Assembly: GCA_029946045.1 (NCBI GenBank)
Contig: JAQSDS010000481.1
Span: 1 to 9,908, forward strand
DNA: 9,908 bases
From: Rhodoferax sp.
GTDB taxonomy: Bacteria > Pseudomonadota > Gammaproteobacteria > Burkholderiales > Burkholderiaceae_C
Direction of reading: 5' to 3'
Positions 1-6,205 of the stretch are shown one piece after another; position 1 is the stretch's first letter, and each line of letters opens with the position of its first letter. Below the pieces are notes generated by a model. It ran no database searches. It was not told the origin of the DNA and saw only the letters and a program-made list of their open reading frames with translations. Both the position numbers and the translations under genes were made by a program.

Positions 1-426
1 ACCATCGTCACGGCGCGCGCGCCCGACGGCCATCTGGTGGGCTTGACCGCCAACTCATTCAACTCGGTGTCGCTGGCGCCGCCGCTGGTGCTGTGGAGCC
101 TGTCACAGGCGGCGACCTCCATGGAGGCTTTTCGCAAAGGCTCGCACTACGCCATCAATATTCTGGCGGCCGACCAGCAGGCGCTGGCGCTGCGTTTTGC
201 CACGCGCGGGCTGGACCGGTTTGCCGATGTTGAATTTGTCGAGGGCACTTGCGGCGCGCCTCTGCTGGCAGGTGCCGTGGCCACTTTTGAGTGTTTCAAC
301 CGCAGCCGCTACACCGAGGGCGACCATGTGATTTTTGTTGGTGAGGTGGAGCATTGCGCACATAGCGAAGGTGTCTCGCCGCTGCTCTACCACGGTGGTA
401 AGTTTTTCACCGAGCATCCCCTGTGA
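1..426 (+). CDS. Flavin reductase-domain protein (FMN-binding), 5' end missing
   Basis: The frame is open from the first base and ends at TGA 424-426, giving 141 visible residues. Family members are usually about 160-170 residues, so roughly the first 20-30 are missing. The internal GTG at 37 is not a credible start because coherent family sequence precedes it. The stretch GLTANSFNSVSLAPPLVLW is the typical nucleotide-binding segment of the flavin reductase-like split-barrel family (HpaC/RutF type), and the closing SPLLYHGGKFF matches the usual C-terminal strand. Such proteins bind FMN or FAD in the cytoplasm. Many reduce flavin with NAD(P)H for a partner oxygenase, but no partner gene is visible and the substrate cannot be assigned. 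hemG starts 86 bp downstream on the same strand. The fold is confident; the exact role is not. Confidence 0.85.
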   Translation, partial: TIVTARAPDGHLVGLTANSFNSVSLAPPLVLWSLSQAATSMEAFRKGSHYAINILAADQQALALRFATRGLDRFADVEFVEGTCGAPLLAGAVATFECFNRSRYTEGDHVIFVGEVEHCAHSEGVSPLLYHGGKFFTEHPL

Positions 427-512
427 GACCGTTGGCCTGACGTGACCTAACGCAAATTTATTTGGCCACCTGGCGTTTAGACTTTGTGCCAACGAATTTA
501 TCTGAGGCACTT

Positions 513-1073
513 ATGACCGACCCTGCAACTGAATGCGTTCTGATCGCCTATGCCACCACCGATGGTCACACCAGGCGAATTTGCGAGCGGCTCAAGCAGG
601 TCATGGAAAGTAGGGGGCGACAGGTCACGGTGGCCCTGTTGTCAGAAACTGGCGCATTGGATTTGCCGAGTTTTGATCGTGTGGTGATTGGTGCAAGCAT
701 CCGATATGGCCACCACCAGCCGATCGTGGCCGAGTTCATTGCCCGCCACCAGACGCTGCTTGAGAGCCGCCCCAGCGCGTTCTTCTCGGTCAACATCGTG
801 GCGCGCAAGCCCAACAAGAACACACCCGAGACCAACCCCTATTGCCGCAAGTTCCTCCAGAGCATCGCCTGGCGGCCGCGCCTGACCGCTGTGTTTGCTG
901 GCAAGCTGGACTACCCCAGCTACGGCTTTGTTGATCGCCAGATGATCCGGCTGATCATGCTGATGACCAAAGGCCCGACCGATCCCACGGCGGTGGTCGA
1001 GTTCACCGACTGGGCCAAGGTCGAGGCTTTTGGGCGCGACGTCTGCGCGCTGCCAAAGCCTGGCCAGCCATAA
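513..1073 (+). CDS. hemG: Protoporphyrinogen IX dehydrogenase, flavodoxin type (HemG)
   Basis: This 186-residue protein is close in length to E. coli HemG (about 181). HemG is an FMN flavodoxin-like enzyme at the inner membrane that oxidises protoporphyrinogen IX to protoporphyrin IX in haem synthesis and passes electrons to quinone. The N-terminal strand followed by YATTDGHTRR is the FMN phosphate-binding loop. DRVVIGASIRYGHH and the long insertion SAFFSVNIVARKP...NPYCRKFL are HemG hallmarks that distinguish it from plain flavodoxins. The C-terminal YPSYGFVDRQMIRLIMLM also matches the family. The ATG at 513 is preferred over an upstream in-frame start at 462 because GAGG at 504-507 lies five bases before it and homology begins there. 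The gene is convergent with the toxin gene, with only 13 bp between stops. It follows another flavoprotein gene, though a functional link is not shown. Confidence 0.93.
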   Translation: MTDPATECVLIAYATTDGHTRRICERLKQVMESRGRQVTVALLSETGALDLPSFDRVVIGASIRYGHHQPIVAEFIARHQTLLESRPSAFFSVNIVARKPNKNTPETNPYCRKFLQSIAWRPRLTAVFAGKLDYPSYGFVDRQMIRLIMLMTKGPTDPTAVVEFTDWAKVEAFGRDVCALPKPGQP

Positions 1074-1086
1074 ATTCCTGCGGCGC

Positions 1087-1554
1087 CTAGGGGGCCACCA
1101 GCGCCAGTTTGGGAAAGTAACTGCGATAGCGCGCGCCGTCCCGCGTGAGCAGCTGCAACTGGTGCACCAGCGCATGGGCGCCAATGTAAAAATCTGGCAT
1201 GGGTGACGTCTTGCTGACCTGCAATTGGCGATACACCTTGAACGCCTGCCCAGCCAGAAACGCGGCATCCCAGGGCAAGGCCTCACGCACCAGGGGCAAG
1301 TTGTCAAGGGCCGCCTCCAGATCGGCTGCACAGGCAAAGCGGGGGCTGATTTCTGCCAGGATGATTGGGTTGATGATTAACGCACCTTGCTGGCTGCAGC
1401 GCTCAAGTTGATCCAGCGACCAGTCAGCCCATAGGGGGTCGTCAGCCAGCACATCGATCAGGACACAGCTGTCCACCAGCGTGCCTGCACCTGTCGGGAC
1501 GGATACATAGCGGGGAGAAGCTTCGCGCACGGTTTGCGACGGGCTGGTAGACAC
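1087..1554 (-). CDS. vapC: PIN-domain toxin of a type II toxin-antitoxin pair (VapC-like)
   Basis: This is a PIN-domain ribonuclease-type toxin. The acidic metal-binding residues expected in the fold are visible: D28 in VDSCVLIDVL, E68 in ILAEIS, D121 in MPDFYIGAH and D139 in LLTRDGARY. It follows the antitoxin gene with only 2 bp between, the usual translationally coupled arrangement. The family cleaves RNA (often tRNA or rRNA) when freed from the antitoxin; the target here cannot be told. The start is uncertain. GTG at 1554 gives 155 residues with a 26-residue leader unlike most VapC proteins. GTG at 1476 (residue 27, just before the first catalytic Asp) would give 129 residues, closer to the family norm, and has AGG seven bases upstream. 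No ATG is available near either. All four acidic residues are present, so the toxin looks intact. Confidence 0.88.
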   Translation of the reverse strand: MSTSPSQTVREASPRYVSVPTGAGTLVDSCVLIDVLADDPLWADWSLDQLERCSQQGALIINPIILAEISPRFACAADLEAALDNLPLVREALPWDAAFLAGQAFKVYRQLQVSKTSPMPDFYIGAHALVHQLQLLTRDGARYRSYFPKLALVAP

Positions 1555-1556
1555 GT

Positions 1557-1799
1557 TCAGCCGCGCAAATAGGCCATGAATTCGTCGGTGCCCATACCTT
1601 TGAATTGGCTGGCATTGGCGCTGCCCCGCACCCGTTCAAAGGCCGAGCGCGCGCTGGGTTGCGGTGCTGCCACGACGAGATGGATGACCACCTCGCCGTT
1701 GTCGCGAACCTCAAAATCGACTTCGCTGTTGGGGAGCAAGCCAGCCTGTTCACGCACGCTTTGCGGAATAGTGACTTGTCCTTTGCTGGTGATCTTCAT
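1557..1799 (-). CDS. vapB: AbrB/SpoVT-type antitoxin (VapB-like)
   Basis: An 80-residue protein beginning MKITSKGQVTIPQSVR, the standard swapped-hairpin AbrB/MazE/SpoVT DNA-binding domain (about residues 1-45). It is followed by a short, Ala/Ser-rich C-terminal tail ending FMAYLRG that would wrap the PIN toxin. In this family the N-terminal domain dimerises and represses its own promoter, while the tail neutralises the toxin. The ATG at 1799 is well supported because the canonical motif starts at residue 2. A repeat-rich 35-bp stretch immediately upstream is a plausible operator. The stop lies 2 bp before the toxin start. The gene starts 51 bp downstream of the end of the preceding YceI gene on the same strand, so readthrough from that operon is possible. 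Confidence 0.9.
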   Translation of the reverse strand: MKITSKGQVTIPQSVREQAGLLPNSEVDFEVRDNGEVVIHLVVAAPQPSARSAFERVRGSANASQFKGMGTDEFMAYLRG

Positions 1800-1834
1800 G
1801 ATTCTTACTCTCTAAAGTAAGAATCTTACTCTCA
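1800..1834 (-). promoter_or_regulatory. Putative autoregulatory operator of the toxin-antitoxin module
   Basis: A perfect 9-bp inverted repeat, GATTCTTAC (1800-1808) and GTAAGAATC (1817-1825), is separated by 8 bp and abuts the antitoxin ATG. The decamer TCTTACTCTC occurs twice as a direct repeat (1803-1812 and 1824-1833), exactly 21 bp apart, about two helical turns. This suits two antitoxin dimers on one DNA face. The position overlaps the expected leader and ribosome-binding region. I could not define a convincing -35/-10 pair, and the operator role is inferred from family behaviour. Confidence 0.55.
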
Positions 1835-1850
1835 ATGAAGGAAATTTGGC

Positions 1851-2423
1851 TTACTGCTTGACAGCTTCGACCTGGATCAGCAGACGCACGCTCTTCGGGA
1901 AACCCCAGTCGATGCCGTAGTTCACGCCAAACTGGGTGCGGTCGATGGTGGCTTCAAAGTCGCCGCCGCAGACTTCGCGCTTGAGCATCGGGTTGTCGTA
2001 GCAATTGAAGTTGGTGGCCTTGAGCGTGACCGGTTGGGTCTTCCCGAGCAGGGTCAGGTTGCCGCTGACGTCAGTCAGCTTGTCGCCAGTGAAATTGAAC
2101 TGGGTTGATACAAAGCTGATTTTTGGGTACTTGGCGGCATCCAGCAGCTCGGCGCTTTGCAGGTGCTCGTTGAAAGCGCCAAAGCCTGTGTTGACTGACT
2201 TGGTGTCGATGGCGATCTCGACTTTGCCGGTTTTGGCGGCGCGGTCAAATTCAACTTTGCCATCTTTTTTGTCAAAACGACCGCGGTTGGTTGAGGTGCC
2301 GAAGTGGCCAATTTCAAAAGTCACGTAGGTGTGGGCCGGGTCAATGGCGTAGTTGGCAGCCTGGGCTTGGGAGCCCAACGCGAGCAAGGACAGGGCAGCA
2401 GCCGAGATGAGGGATAAACGCAT
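1851..2423 (-). CDS. YceI-family periplasmic protein, copy A
   Basis: This 190-residue protein has a clear Sec signal peptide (residues 1-22: MRLS, a hydrophobic core, then AQA before the cut). A YceI lipocalin-like domain follows. Typical family features are YAIDPAHTYVTFEIGHFG at the start of the mature protein, a central DAAKYPKISFVST segment, GNLTLLGKTQPVTL and a late DRTQFGVNYG. YceI domains form a beta-barrel that binds long isoprenoid or other amphiphilic molecules; the ligand is unknown. Two cysteines (in FNCYDN and REVCGGD) may form a disulphide in the periplasm, and copy B lacks this segment. The ATG is supported by GGAG at 2430-2433, six bases upstream. It is the last gene of a cytochrome b561-YceI-YceI operon, following copy B after 56 bp. 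Confidence 0.92.
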   Translation of the reverse strand: MRLSLISAAALSLLALGSQAQAANYAIDPAHTYVTFEIGHFGTSTNRGRFDKKDGKVEFDRAAKTGKVEIAIDTKSVNTGFGAFNEHLQSAELLDAAKYPKISFVSTQFNFTGDKLTDVSGNLTLLGKTQPVTLKATNFNCYDNPMLKREVCGGDFEATIDRTQFGVNYGIDWGFPKSVRLLIQVEAVKQ

Positions 2424-2479
2424 GGAAAACTCCAGAGAAAGGTTAAAGGAAAGCTTGAGAAAATTGCTTGGTCAGTCGA

Positions 2480-3055
2480 TCAGGGCAGTTTGGGGATCCC
2501 GCTCAAGGCGAGCTTGAATTTGACCTGCACGTCATCGGCCACCATCGAGGTGTCGGCCCAGTCGCCTTCGCCGATCTTGAAAGCCAGCCGTTTGATGGGC
2601 AGCACGCCAGTCGCCGTCGTGGTGGCGCCGGACTGTGTCATGGCCAGCGGCACCGTGACGTCACGGCTTTGGCCCTTGATGACGAGCTTGCCGCTTACTT
2701 CATACTTGCCACCACCCAGCGCCTTGAAGGCCGAGGAGGTGAACTGGGCCTGCGGGAACTTGGCGGTGTTGAACCAGGTCGGCTTGGGCAATTCCGAATC
2801 CATTTCAGGCGCCCCCAGCGTGGTGCTGGCAATGTCCACAGTGAAATTCACTTTGCTGGCTGCCAGTTTGGCCGCGTCAAAGTTGATCTGGGCGTCAAAT
2901 TTCTTGAAATGTCCTTGCACCGGCACCCCCATTTGCTTGATCTCAAAAGCGATGCTGCTTTGCGCCGGCAAGAGCTTTTGCTGGGCTGCGGCAGGCAGGG
3001 CGACGGCGGCCAGTGACACCATCAAGAGGGTTGAAGCGAGGCGGTGAGGGATCAT
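2480..3055 (-). CDS. YceI-family periplasmic protein, copy B
   Basis: A 191-residue exported YceI-domain protein. The signal peptide covers about residues 1-24 (basic MIPHR, hydrophobic core, then PAAA before QQ). The mature part contains the family pattern SSIAFEIKQMGVPVQGHFKKF, a central FNTAKFPQAQFTSSAFK segment, SGKLVIKGQSRDVTVPL and a closing GEGDWADTSMVADDVQVKF. It is clearly diverged from copy A, so the two probably differ in ligand rather than being a recent duplication. The gene lies 72 bp downstream of the cytochrome b561 gene and 56 bp upstream of copy A, in one apparent operon. The ribosome-binding site before ATG 3055 is weak (a GGA about nine bases upstream). Confidence 0.92.
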   Translation of the reverse strand: MIPHRLASTLLMVSLAAVALPAAAQQKLLPAQSSIAFEIKQMGVPVQGHFKKFDAQINFDAAKLAASKVNFTVDIASTTLGAPEMDSELPKPTWFNTAKFPQAQFTSSAFKALGGGKYEVSGKLVIKGQSRDVTVPLAMTQSGATTTATGVLPIKRLAFKIGEGDWADTSMVADDVQVKFKLALSGIPKLP

Positions 3056-3127
3056 GTGGGGGTTCCAGAAACGAGTGAACTGAAGTTAAAGCCGGGGTGC
3101 GGCGCGGATAGGTGCCGGATGCTTGGC

Positions 3128-3703
3128 CTAGGTTCTGACCGGCAACATGCGTGCCAGCAGCCCGTCGCGATCCACCAGTTGGTGTTTGATGGCCGCGGCA
3201 ATGTGCAGTGCAGCCAGCCCCACCAGCGCCAGCGCCAGCAGCTCGTGCACGGGCTTGATCAGCTCGGCCAGCTCCTTGTTCACTTGCAGCAAATCCGGCA
3301 GCGGAATCTGGCCAAACCAGACGATCGGAAAACCGGCGGCCGAGCTGTAGGCCCAGCCCACCAGCGGGACGGCAAAAAACAGCAGGTACATCAGATGGTG
3401 CGTGGCATGGTAGGCGTGGTTTTGCCACGTCGGCATGGAACGGGTGACCGTGCTGGGCAGCGCCGGCGGGCGGTGCGTCACACGCCACAGCAAGCGCAGC
3501 AGCGTGAGCGCCAAAAATGTCACGCCGGCCCACTTGTGGTAGTTATAAAGTTTCAGCCGCTCTGGTGAAAACGGCAGGTCAGTCATGTAGGTGCCAACCA
3601 AAAAAATGGCCAAGATCACCAATGCCAACAACCAGTGCAACACGATGGCGACCGTGCTGTAGCGCGTCGCTTGCGGTGTTTGTTGAGATGGGGACGGGGT
3701 CAA
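3128..3703 (-). CDS. Cytochrome b561 (di-haem inner-membrane protein, CybB/YceJ type)
   Basis: This 191-residue four-helix membrane protein has helices near residues 18-40, 55-75, 100-120 and 155-175. The four likely haem-b ligands are H23 (VLHWLL), H56 (YHKWAG), H153 (VHELLA) and H167 (LHIAAA). Their spacing (33 between the first pair, 14 between the last) matches my recollection of E. coli CybB. Members exchange electrons between the quinone pool and acceptors; CybB has been reported as a superoxide:ubiquinone oxidoreductase. The start is TTG at 3703: no ATG or GTG fits before the first helix, and GGAG at 3711-3714 is seven bases upstream. It heads the operon with the two YceI genes, as yceJ precedes yceI in E. 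coli, suggesting the secreted proteins handle a quinone-like or isoprenoid molecule connected with this cytochrome. Confidence 0.93.
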   Translation of the reverse strand: MTPSPSQQTPQATRYSTVAIVLHWLLALVILAIFLVGTYMTDLPFSPERLKLYNYHKWAGVTFLALTLLRLLWRVTHRPPALPSTVTRSMPTWQNHAYHATHHLMYLLFFAVPLVGWAYSSAAGFPIVWFGQIPLPDLLQVNKELAELIKPVHELLALALVGLAALHIAAAIKHQLVDRDGLLARMLPVRT

Positions 3704-3710
3704 AATGTTT

Positions 3711-3714
3711 CTCC
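3711..3714 (-). promoter_or_regulatory. Ribosome-binding site deciding a TTG start (cytochrome b561)
   Basis: On the minus strand this reads GGAG, seven bases before TTG 3703-3701. It is the best Shine-Dalgarno match near the 5' end of the cytochrome gene and supports the rare TTG start. Confidence 0.65.
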
Positions 3715-3784
3715 GGAAATGGGATGATCAGGGTTCTTACTGATGAGGTGGAAGCAGTTTAGAAGCACCATGCTCCAAATGAAT

Positions 3785-3797
3785 TCAATCTGATTGA
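3785..3797. promoter_or_regulatory. 13-bp palindrome in the divergent intergenic region
   Basis: TCAATC-T-GATTGA is a perfect palindrome near the middle of the AT-richer divergent region 3704-3884. It lies about 80-90 bp from the starts of both the cytochrome b561 gene and the dioxygenase gene. It could be a binding site for a dimeric regulator of either operon. No known consensus was recognised, no convincing promoter hexamers were found, and chance cannot be excluded. Confidence 0.3.
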
Positions 3798-3884
3798 TGT
3801 TGCAGTTCGATTTATTTCAATGATGATGCGCTGCCTTCTTGCATACTTGGCAGCTTCTTAGCCCAGAAGACCTTGGAAATTGCC

Positions 3885-4679
3885 ATGAACACCCCTCCGC
3901 AGTGCGCGCCAGTTTTTTTCATCTCGCATGGTGCTCCCACCTTTGCCCTGGAGTCCGGGCAGCTTGGCGCCCAGCTCCAGGCCATGGGGCCACAACTTGC
4001 AGGCATTCAGGCTGTGCTGGTGGTGTCGCCACACTGGCAAACTCGCGCGTTGCAGGTTTTGACCACGCCCATGCCCGAGACGGTTCACGACTTTGGCGGT
4101 TTTCCGGCCGCGCTGTACCAGCTGCAGTACCCGGTGCCGGGCCAGCCAGAACTGGCACGACAGGCGCTGAGCCTGTTGACGCAAGCGGGCTGGGCCGTCA
4201 CTGCCGACGCCAAGCGCGGACTGGACCATGGCGCCTGGGTGCCACTGATGCATTTGTTGCCGCAGGCCAAGCTGCCGGTTTTTCAGGTCTCCATGCCGCA
4301 TCAGCTTGACACCAAAGGTGCGCTGGCTCTGGGCCGGGCTCTGGCACCGCTGCGTGACCAGGGTGTGCTGATCGTGGGCTCGGGCAGCATGACGCACAAC
4401 TTGTACGAGCTTCAAGCACCCGCTTCGCCTGCCGTTGGGTACGCGGTTGAGTTTGCGCACTGGATTGGTCAGGCTGTGACCCGTGCCGATGTCGATGCCT
4501 TGCTGGACTACCGTTTGCGGGCACCCCATGCCGAGCGCGCCCACCCCACCGAAGAGCACTTTTTGCCCCTGCTGGTGGCGCTGGGCGCCAGCCGTGATGG
4601 CGAAGCAGCGCAGGCCATTGCCGGCGACATCACCTACGGCGTGCTGTCGATGGCATCTTATGTCTGGGGCTTGAAATGA
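3885..4679 (+). CDS. DODA-type extradiol aromatic ring-opening dioxygenase (YgiD/LigB family)
   Basis: This 264-residue cytoplasmic dioxygenase belongs to the LigB superfamily, in the subgroup of plant DOPA 4,5-dioxygenase and E. coli YgiD. Metal-site and catalytic histidines fall in the family motifs: H15 in FFISHGAP, H50 in VVSPHW, H115 in LDHGAWVPL and H225 in HPTEEHFLPLL. H171 in GSGSMTHNL is also conserved in the family. The enzyme would open a catechol ring beside its hydroxyls; the natural substrate is unknown and no other aromatic-degradation gene is adjacent. ATG 3885 is chosen because GGAA at 3875-3878 lies just upstream; an in-frame TTG at 3873 would add four residues. It is divergent from the cytochrome b561 operon and convergent with gcdG. 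All key residues are present. Confidence 0.92.
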   Translation: MNTPPQCAPVFFISHGAPTFALESGQLGAQLQAMGPQLAGIQAVLVVSPHWQTRALQVLTTPMPETVHDFGGFPAALYQLQYPVPGQPELARQALSLLTQAGWAVTADAKRGLDHGAWVPLMHLLPQAKLPVFQVSMPHQLDTKGALALGRALAPLRDQGVLIVGSGSMTHNLYELQAPASPAVGYAVEFAHWIGQAVTRADVDALLDYRLRAPHAERAHPTEEHFLPLLVALGASRDGEAAQAIAGDITYGVLSMASYVWGLK

Positions 4680-4710
4680 GCCTGCCTGGCCAGGTGGCGT
4701 GACCGCCTGA

Positions 4711-5961
4711 TCAGACCACGCCGCGCTGGCGCAAGCCTGCCACCTGTGCGGCATCCAGGCCCAACTCCGCCAGTACTTCTTCGGTGTGCTCGCCCAAGGC
4801 GGGTGGCGGACGGTGCAGCACCGGCGGCGTTGCCATCAGGCGCAGCGGACTGGCCACCGTGGCGATCGATGTCACCGCGCCTGCGCCTGGCTGGCTGCTG
4901 GTCACCGCCTGGTCCACCCTTAAACCGCGTGCCTGCACCTGGGCGTCAGCAAAAGCCTGACCCATGTCGTTGATCGGTCCGCAGGGCACCGCTTTGTCTT
5001 CAAGCAGCGCAATCCACTGTGCCGTACTGCGTGTGCGCGTGACCGTCTGCAGCATCGGAATCAGGGCATCGCGGTGTTTGACGCGCAGCGTGTTGCTGGC
5101 AAAACGCGCATCTTGTGCCCACTCGGGGTGGCCGGCGGCTTCGCAAAAACGGGCAAACTGGCCGTCGTTACCGACCGCCAGCAGCATGCTGCCGTCCAGC
5201 GTCGCCAAGGTCTGGTAGGGCGCCAGGCTGGGGTGGGTATTGCCCTGGCGCTGCGGCACCTTGCCGGTGTTCAAAAAGCCCGCTGCCTGGTTGGCCAGCA
5301 CCGCCATGCCGACATCCAGCAGCGCCATGTCGATGTGCTGGCCCTCGCCCGTGCGATGCCGCACTTCGATCGCCGCCAAAATGGCGCTGCAGGCGTAAAT
5401 GCCGGTGAGCACGTCGACCAGCGCCACGCCCATGCGCATCGGGCCACCGCCTGGCTCGCCATCTGCGTGACCGGTGATGCTCATCATGCCGCTCATGGCC
5501 TGGATCATCAGGTCGTAACCGGCACGTTCGGCATACGGCCCGTTCTGGCCAAAACCGGTGACCGAGCAATAAATCAGGCGCGGATTGACCGTTTTGAGGC
5601 TCTCGTAATCGAGTCCGTATTGCTTCAGGCCGCCGACCTTGAAGTTCTCCACCAGCACATCGCTTTGCGCTGCCATTTTCAGGATCAGCGCCTGGCCCTC
5701 AGGCTTCGCCATGTCGAGCGTGATGGCGCGTTTGTTGCGGTTGCAGGCGGTGAAATAGGTGGCTTCAGTGGTGTCATTGCCATCCACATCCTTGATGAAC
5801 GGCGGCCCCCAATGGCGCGTGTCGTCGCCCGCGCCGGGACGTTCAACCTTGACCACGTCCGCGCCCAAATCCGCCAGCATCTGGGTGCACCAGGGGCCGG
5901 CGAGCACGCGCGAGAGGTCGAGAACCTTGAGGTGGGAGAGGGCGGCTTGTGGTGTTGTCAT
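4711..5961 (-). CDS. gcdG: Family III CoA-transferase, probable succinyl-CoA:glutarate CoA-transferase
   Basis: A 416-residue CaiB/BaiF (formyl-CoA transferase-like) enzyme, the same length as E. coli Frc. Signature segments are LKVLDLSRVLAGPWCTQMLADLGADVVKVE at the N-terminus, NRNKRAITLD, and ERAGYDLMIQAMSGMMSITG with the likely catalytic aspartate D150. The C-terminal part has LGEHTEEVLAELG. Family enzymes move CoA through an aspartyl-CoA anhydride. Location beside gcdH and gcdR points to succinyl-CoA + glutarate giving glutaryl-CoA + succinate. ATG 5961 is preferred because homology starts soon after; a TTG at 5985 would add eight residues. Neither has a strong Shine-Dalgarno. The gene is separated from gcdH by about 400 bp of palindromic sequence, so it may have its own promoter. 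Family assignment is firm; substrate is inferred from context. Confidence 0.9.
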   Translation of the reverse strand: MTTPQAALSHLKVLDLSRVLAGPWCTQMLADLGADVVKVERPGAGDDTRHWGPPFIKDVDGNDTTEATYFTACNRNKRAITLDMAKPEGQALILKMAAQSDVLVENFKVGGLKQYGLDYESLKTVNPRLIYCSVTGFGQNGPYAERAGYDLMIQAMSGMMSITGHADGEPGGGPMRMGVALVDVLTGIYACSAILAAIEVRHRTGEGQHIDMALLDVGMAVLANQAAGFLNTGKVPQRQGNTHPSLAPYQTLATLDGSMLLAVGNDGQFARFCEAAGHPEWAQDARFASNTLRVKHRDALIPMLQTVTRTRSTAQWIALLEDKAVPCGPINDMGQAFADAQVQARGLRVDQAVTSSQPGAGAVTSIATVASPLRLMATPPVLHRPPPALGEHTEEVLAELGLDAAQVAGLRQRGVV

Positions 5962-5995
5962 TTTGTCTTTTGAGTCAGGGTTCAATCGCTAGTGG

Positions 5996-6010
5996 GTCAA
6001 GTCTGTTGAC
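5996..6010. promoter_or_regulatory. T-N11-A palindrome upstream of gcdG, possible LysR-type operator
   Basis: GTCAA-N5-TTGAC is a perfect inverted repeat centred 42 bp upstream of the gcdG ATG. Positions 5997-6009 satisfy the T-N11-A dyad commonly bound by LysR-type regulators, and GcdR is encoded close by. The minus strand also offers TTGACC (6000-5995) as a -35-like hexamer, but I see no good -10 partner. Short dyads occur by chance, so this is suggestive only. Confidence 0.35.
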
Positions 6011-6011
6011 T

Positions 6012-6089
6012 GGCTGTGCGGGGTAAGGCCGGGGGCCTCATACGCGCTTCGCTTTGCGAAATCGGCCCCCAGCCTTACCCCGCACAGCC
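6012..6089 (-). repeat. Palindromic repeat element, copy 1 (inverted)
   Basis: A 78-bp stem-loop element. Arms 6012-6029 and 6072-6089 are perfectly complementary over 18 bp. After one mismatch, 6031-6037 pairs with 6064-6070, giving a 26-bp stem; read on the minus strand the mismatch becomes a T-G wobble. The top contains a small hairpin TTCGC-TTT-GCGAA (6048-6060). The 32-base core (6035-6066, minus strand) matches copy 2 at 30 of 32 positions, including TCGCAAAGCGAAGCGCGT. The flanking arms align with copy 2 without gaps but differ in bases while keeping pairing. It is a member of some dispersed palindromic repeat family that I do not recognise by name. Confidence 0.85.
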
Positions 6090-6205
6090 TGAAACGGTGG
6101 TGTATTTCGAAGAGAAAACCAATGACTGTGCGGAAGCATTTGCAGCTTTATGAGAATGTGCCTGATGGACTTGGTATTGAATCGCAGCAAAACAGGGTGT
6201 GTACA

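Noticed and set aside
449..477. AACGC/GCGTT dyad between the flavin reductase gene and hemG
   Set aside because: Only 5 bp with a long loop and no T run, so it is not a supportable terminator.
2468..3047. Two long plus-strand frames opposite YceI copy B
   Set aside because: They are shadows of a conserved secreted protein, with no family resemblance or ribosome-binding sites of note.
3830..3854. Inverted repeat GCTGCC/GGCAGC upstream of the dioxygenase start
   Set aside because: Only 6 bp with a 13-base loop; such dyads are expected by chance and no attenuator or riboswitch pattern accompanies it.
4685..4722. Palindromes CCTGGCCAGG (4685-4694) and GGCGTG/CACGCC (4696-4701, 4717-4722) between the dioxygenase and gcdG
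   Set aside because: They were considered as a bidirectional terminator, but there is no T tract on either side and the stems are short with mismatched interiors.
3858..4754. Open frame of about 298 codons on the minus strand opposite the dioxygenase
   Set aside because: The plus strand has all the catalytic histidine motifs of the DODA family; the antisense frame is low-complexity shadow.
5074..5973. Open frame of about 299 codons on the plus strand opposite gcdG
   Set aside because: It is antisense to a well-conserved CoA-transferase, is rich in His/Arg/Gln as typical of shadow frames in GC-rich DNA, and shows no family motif.
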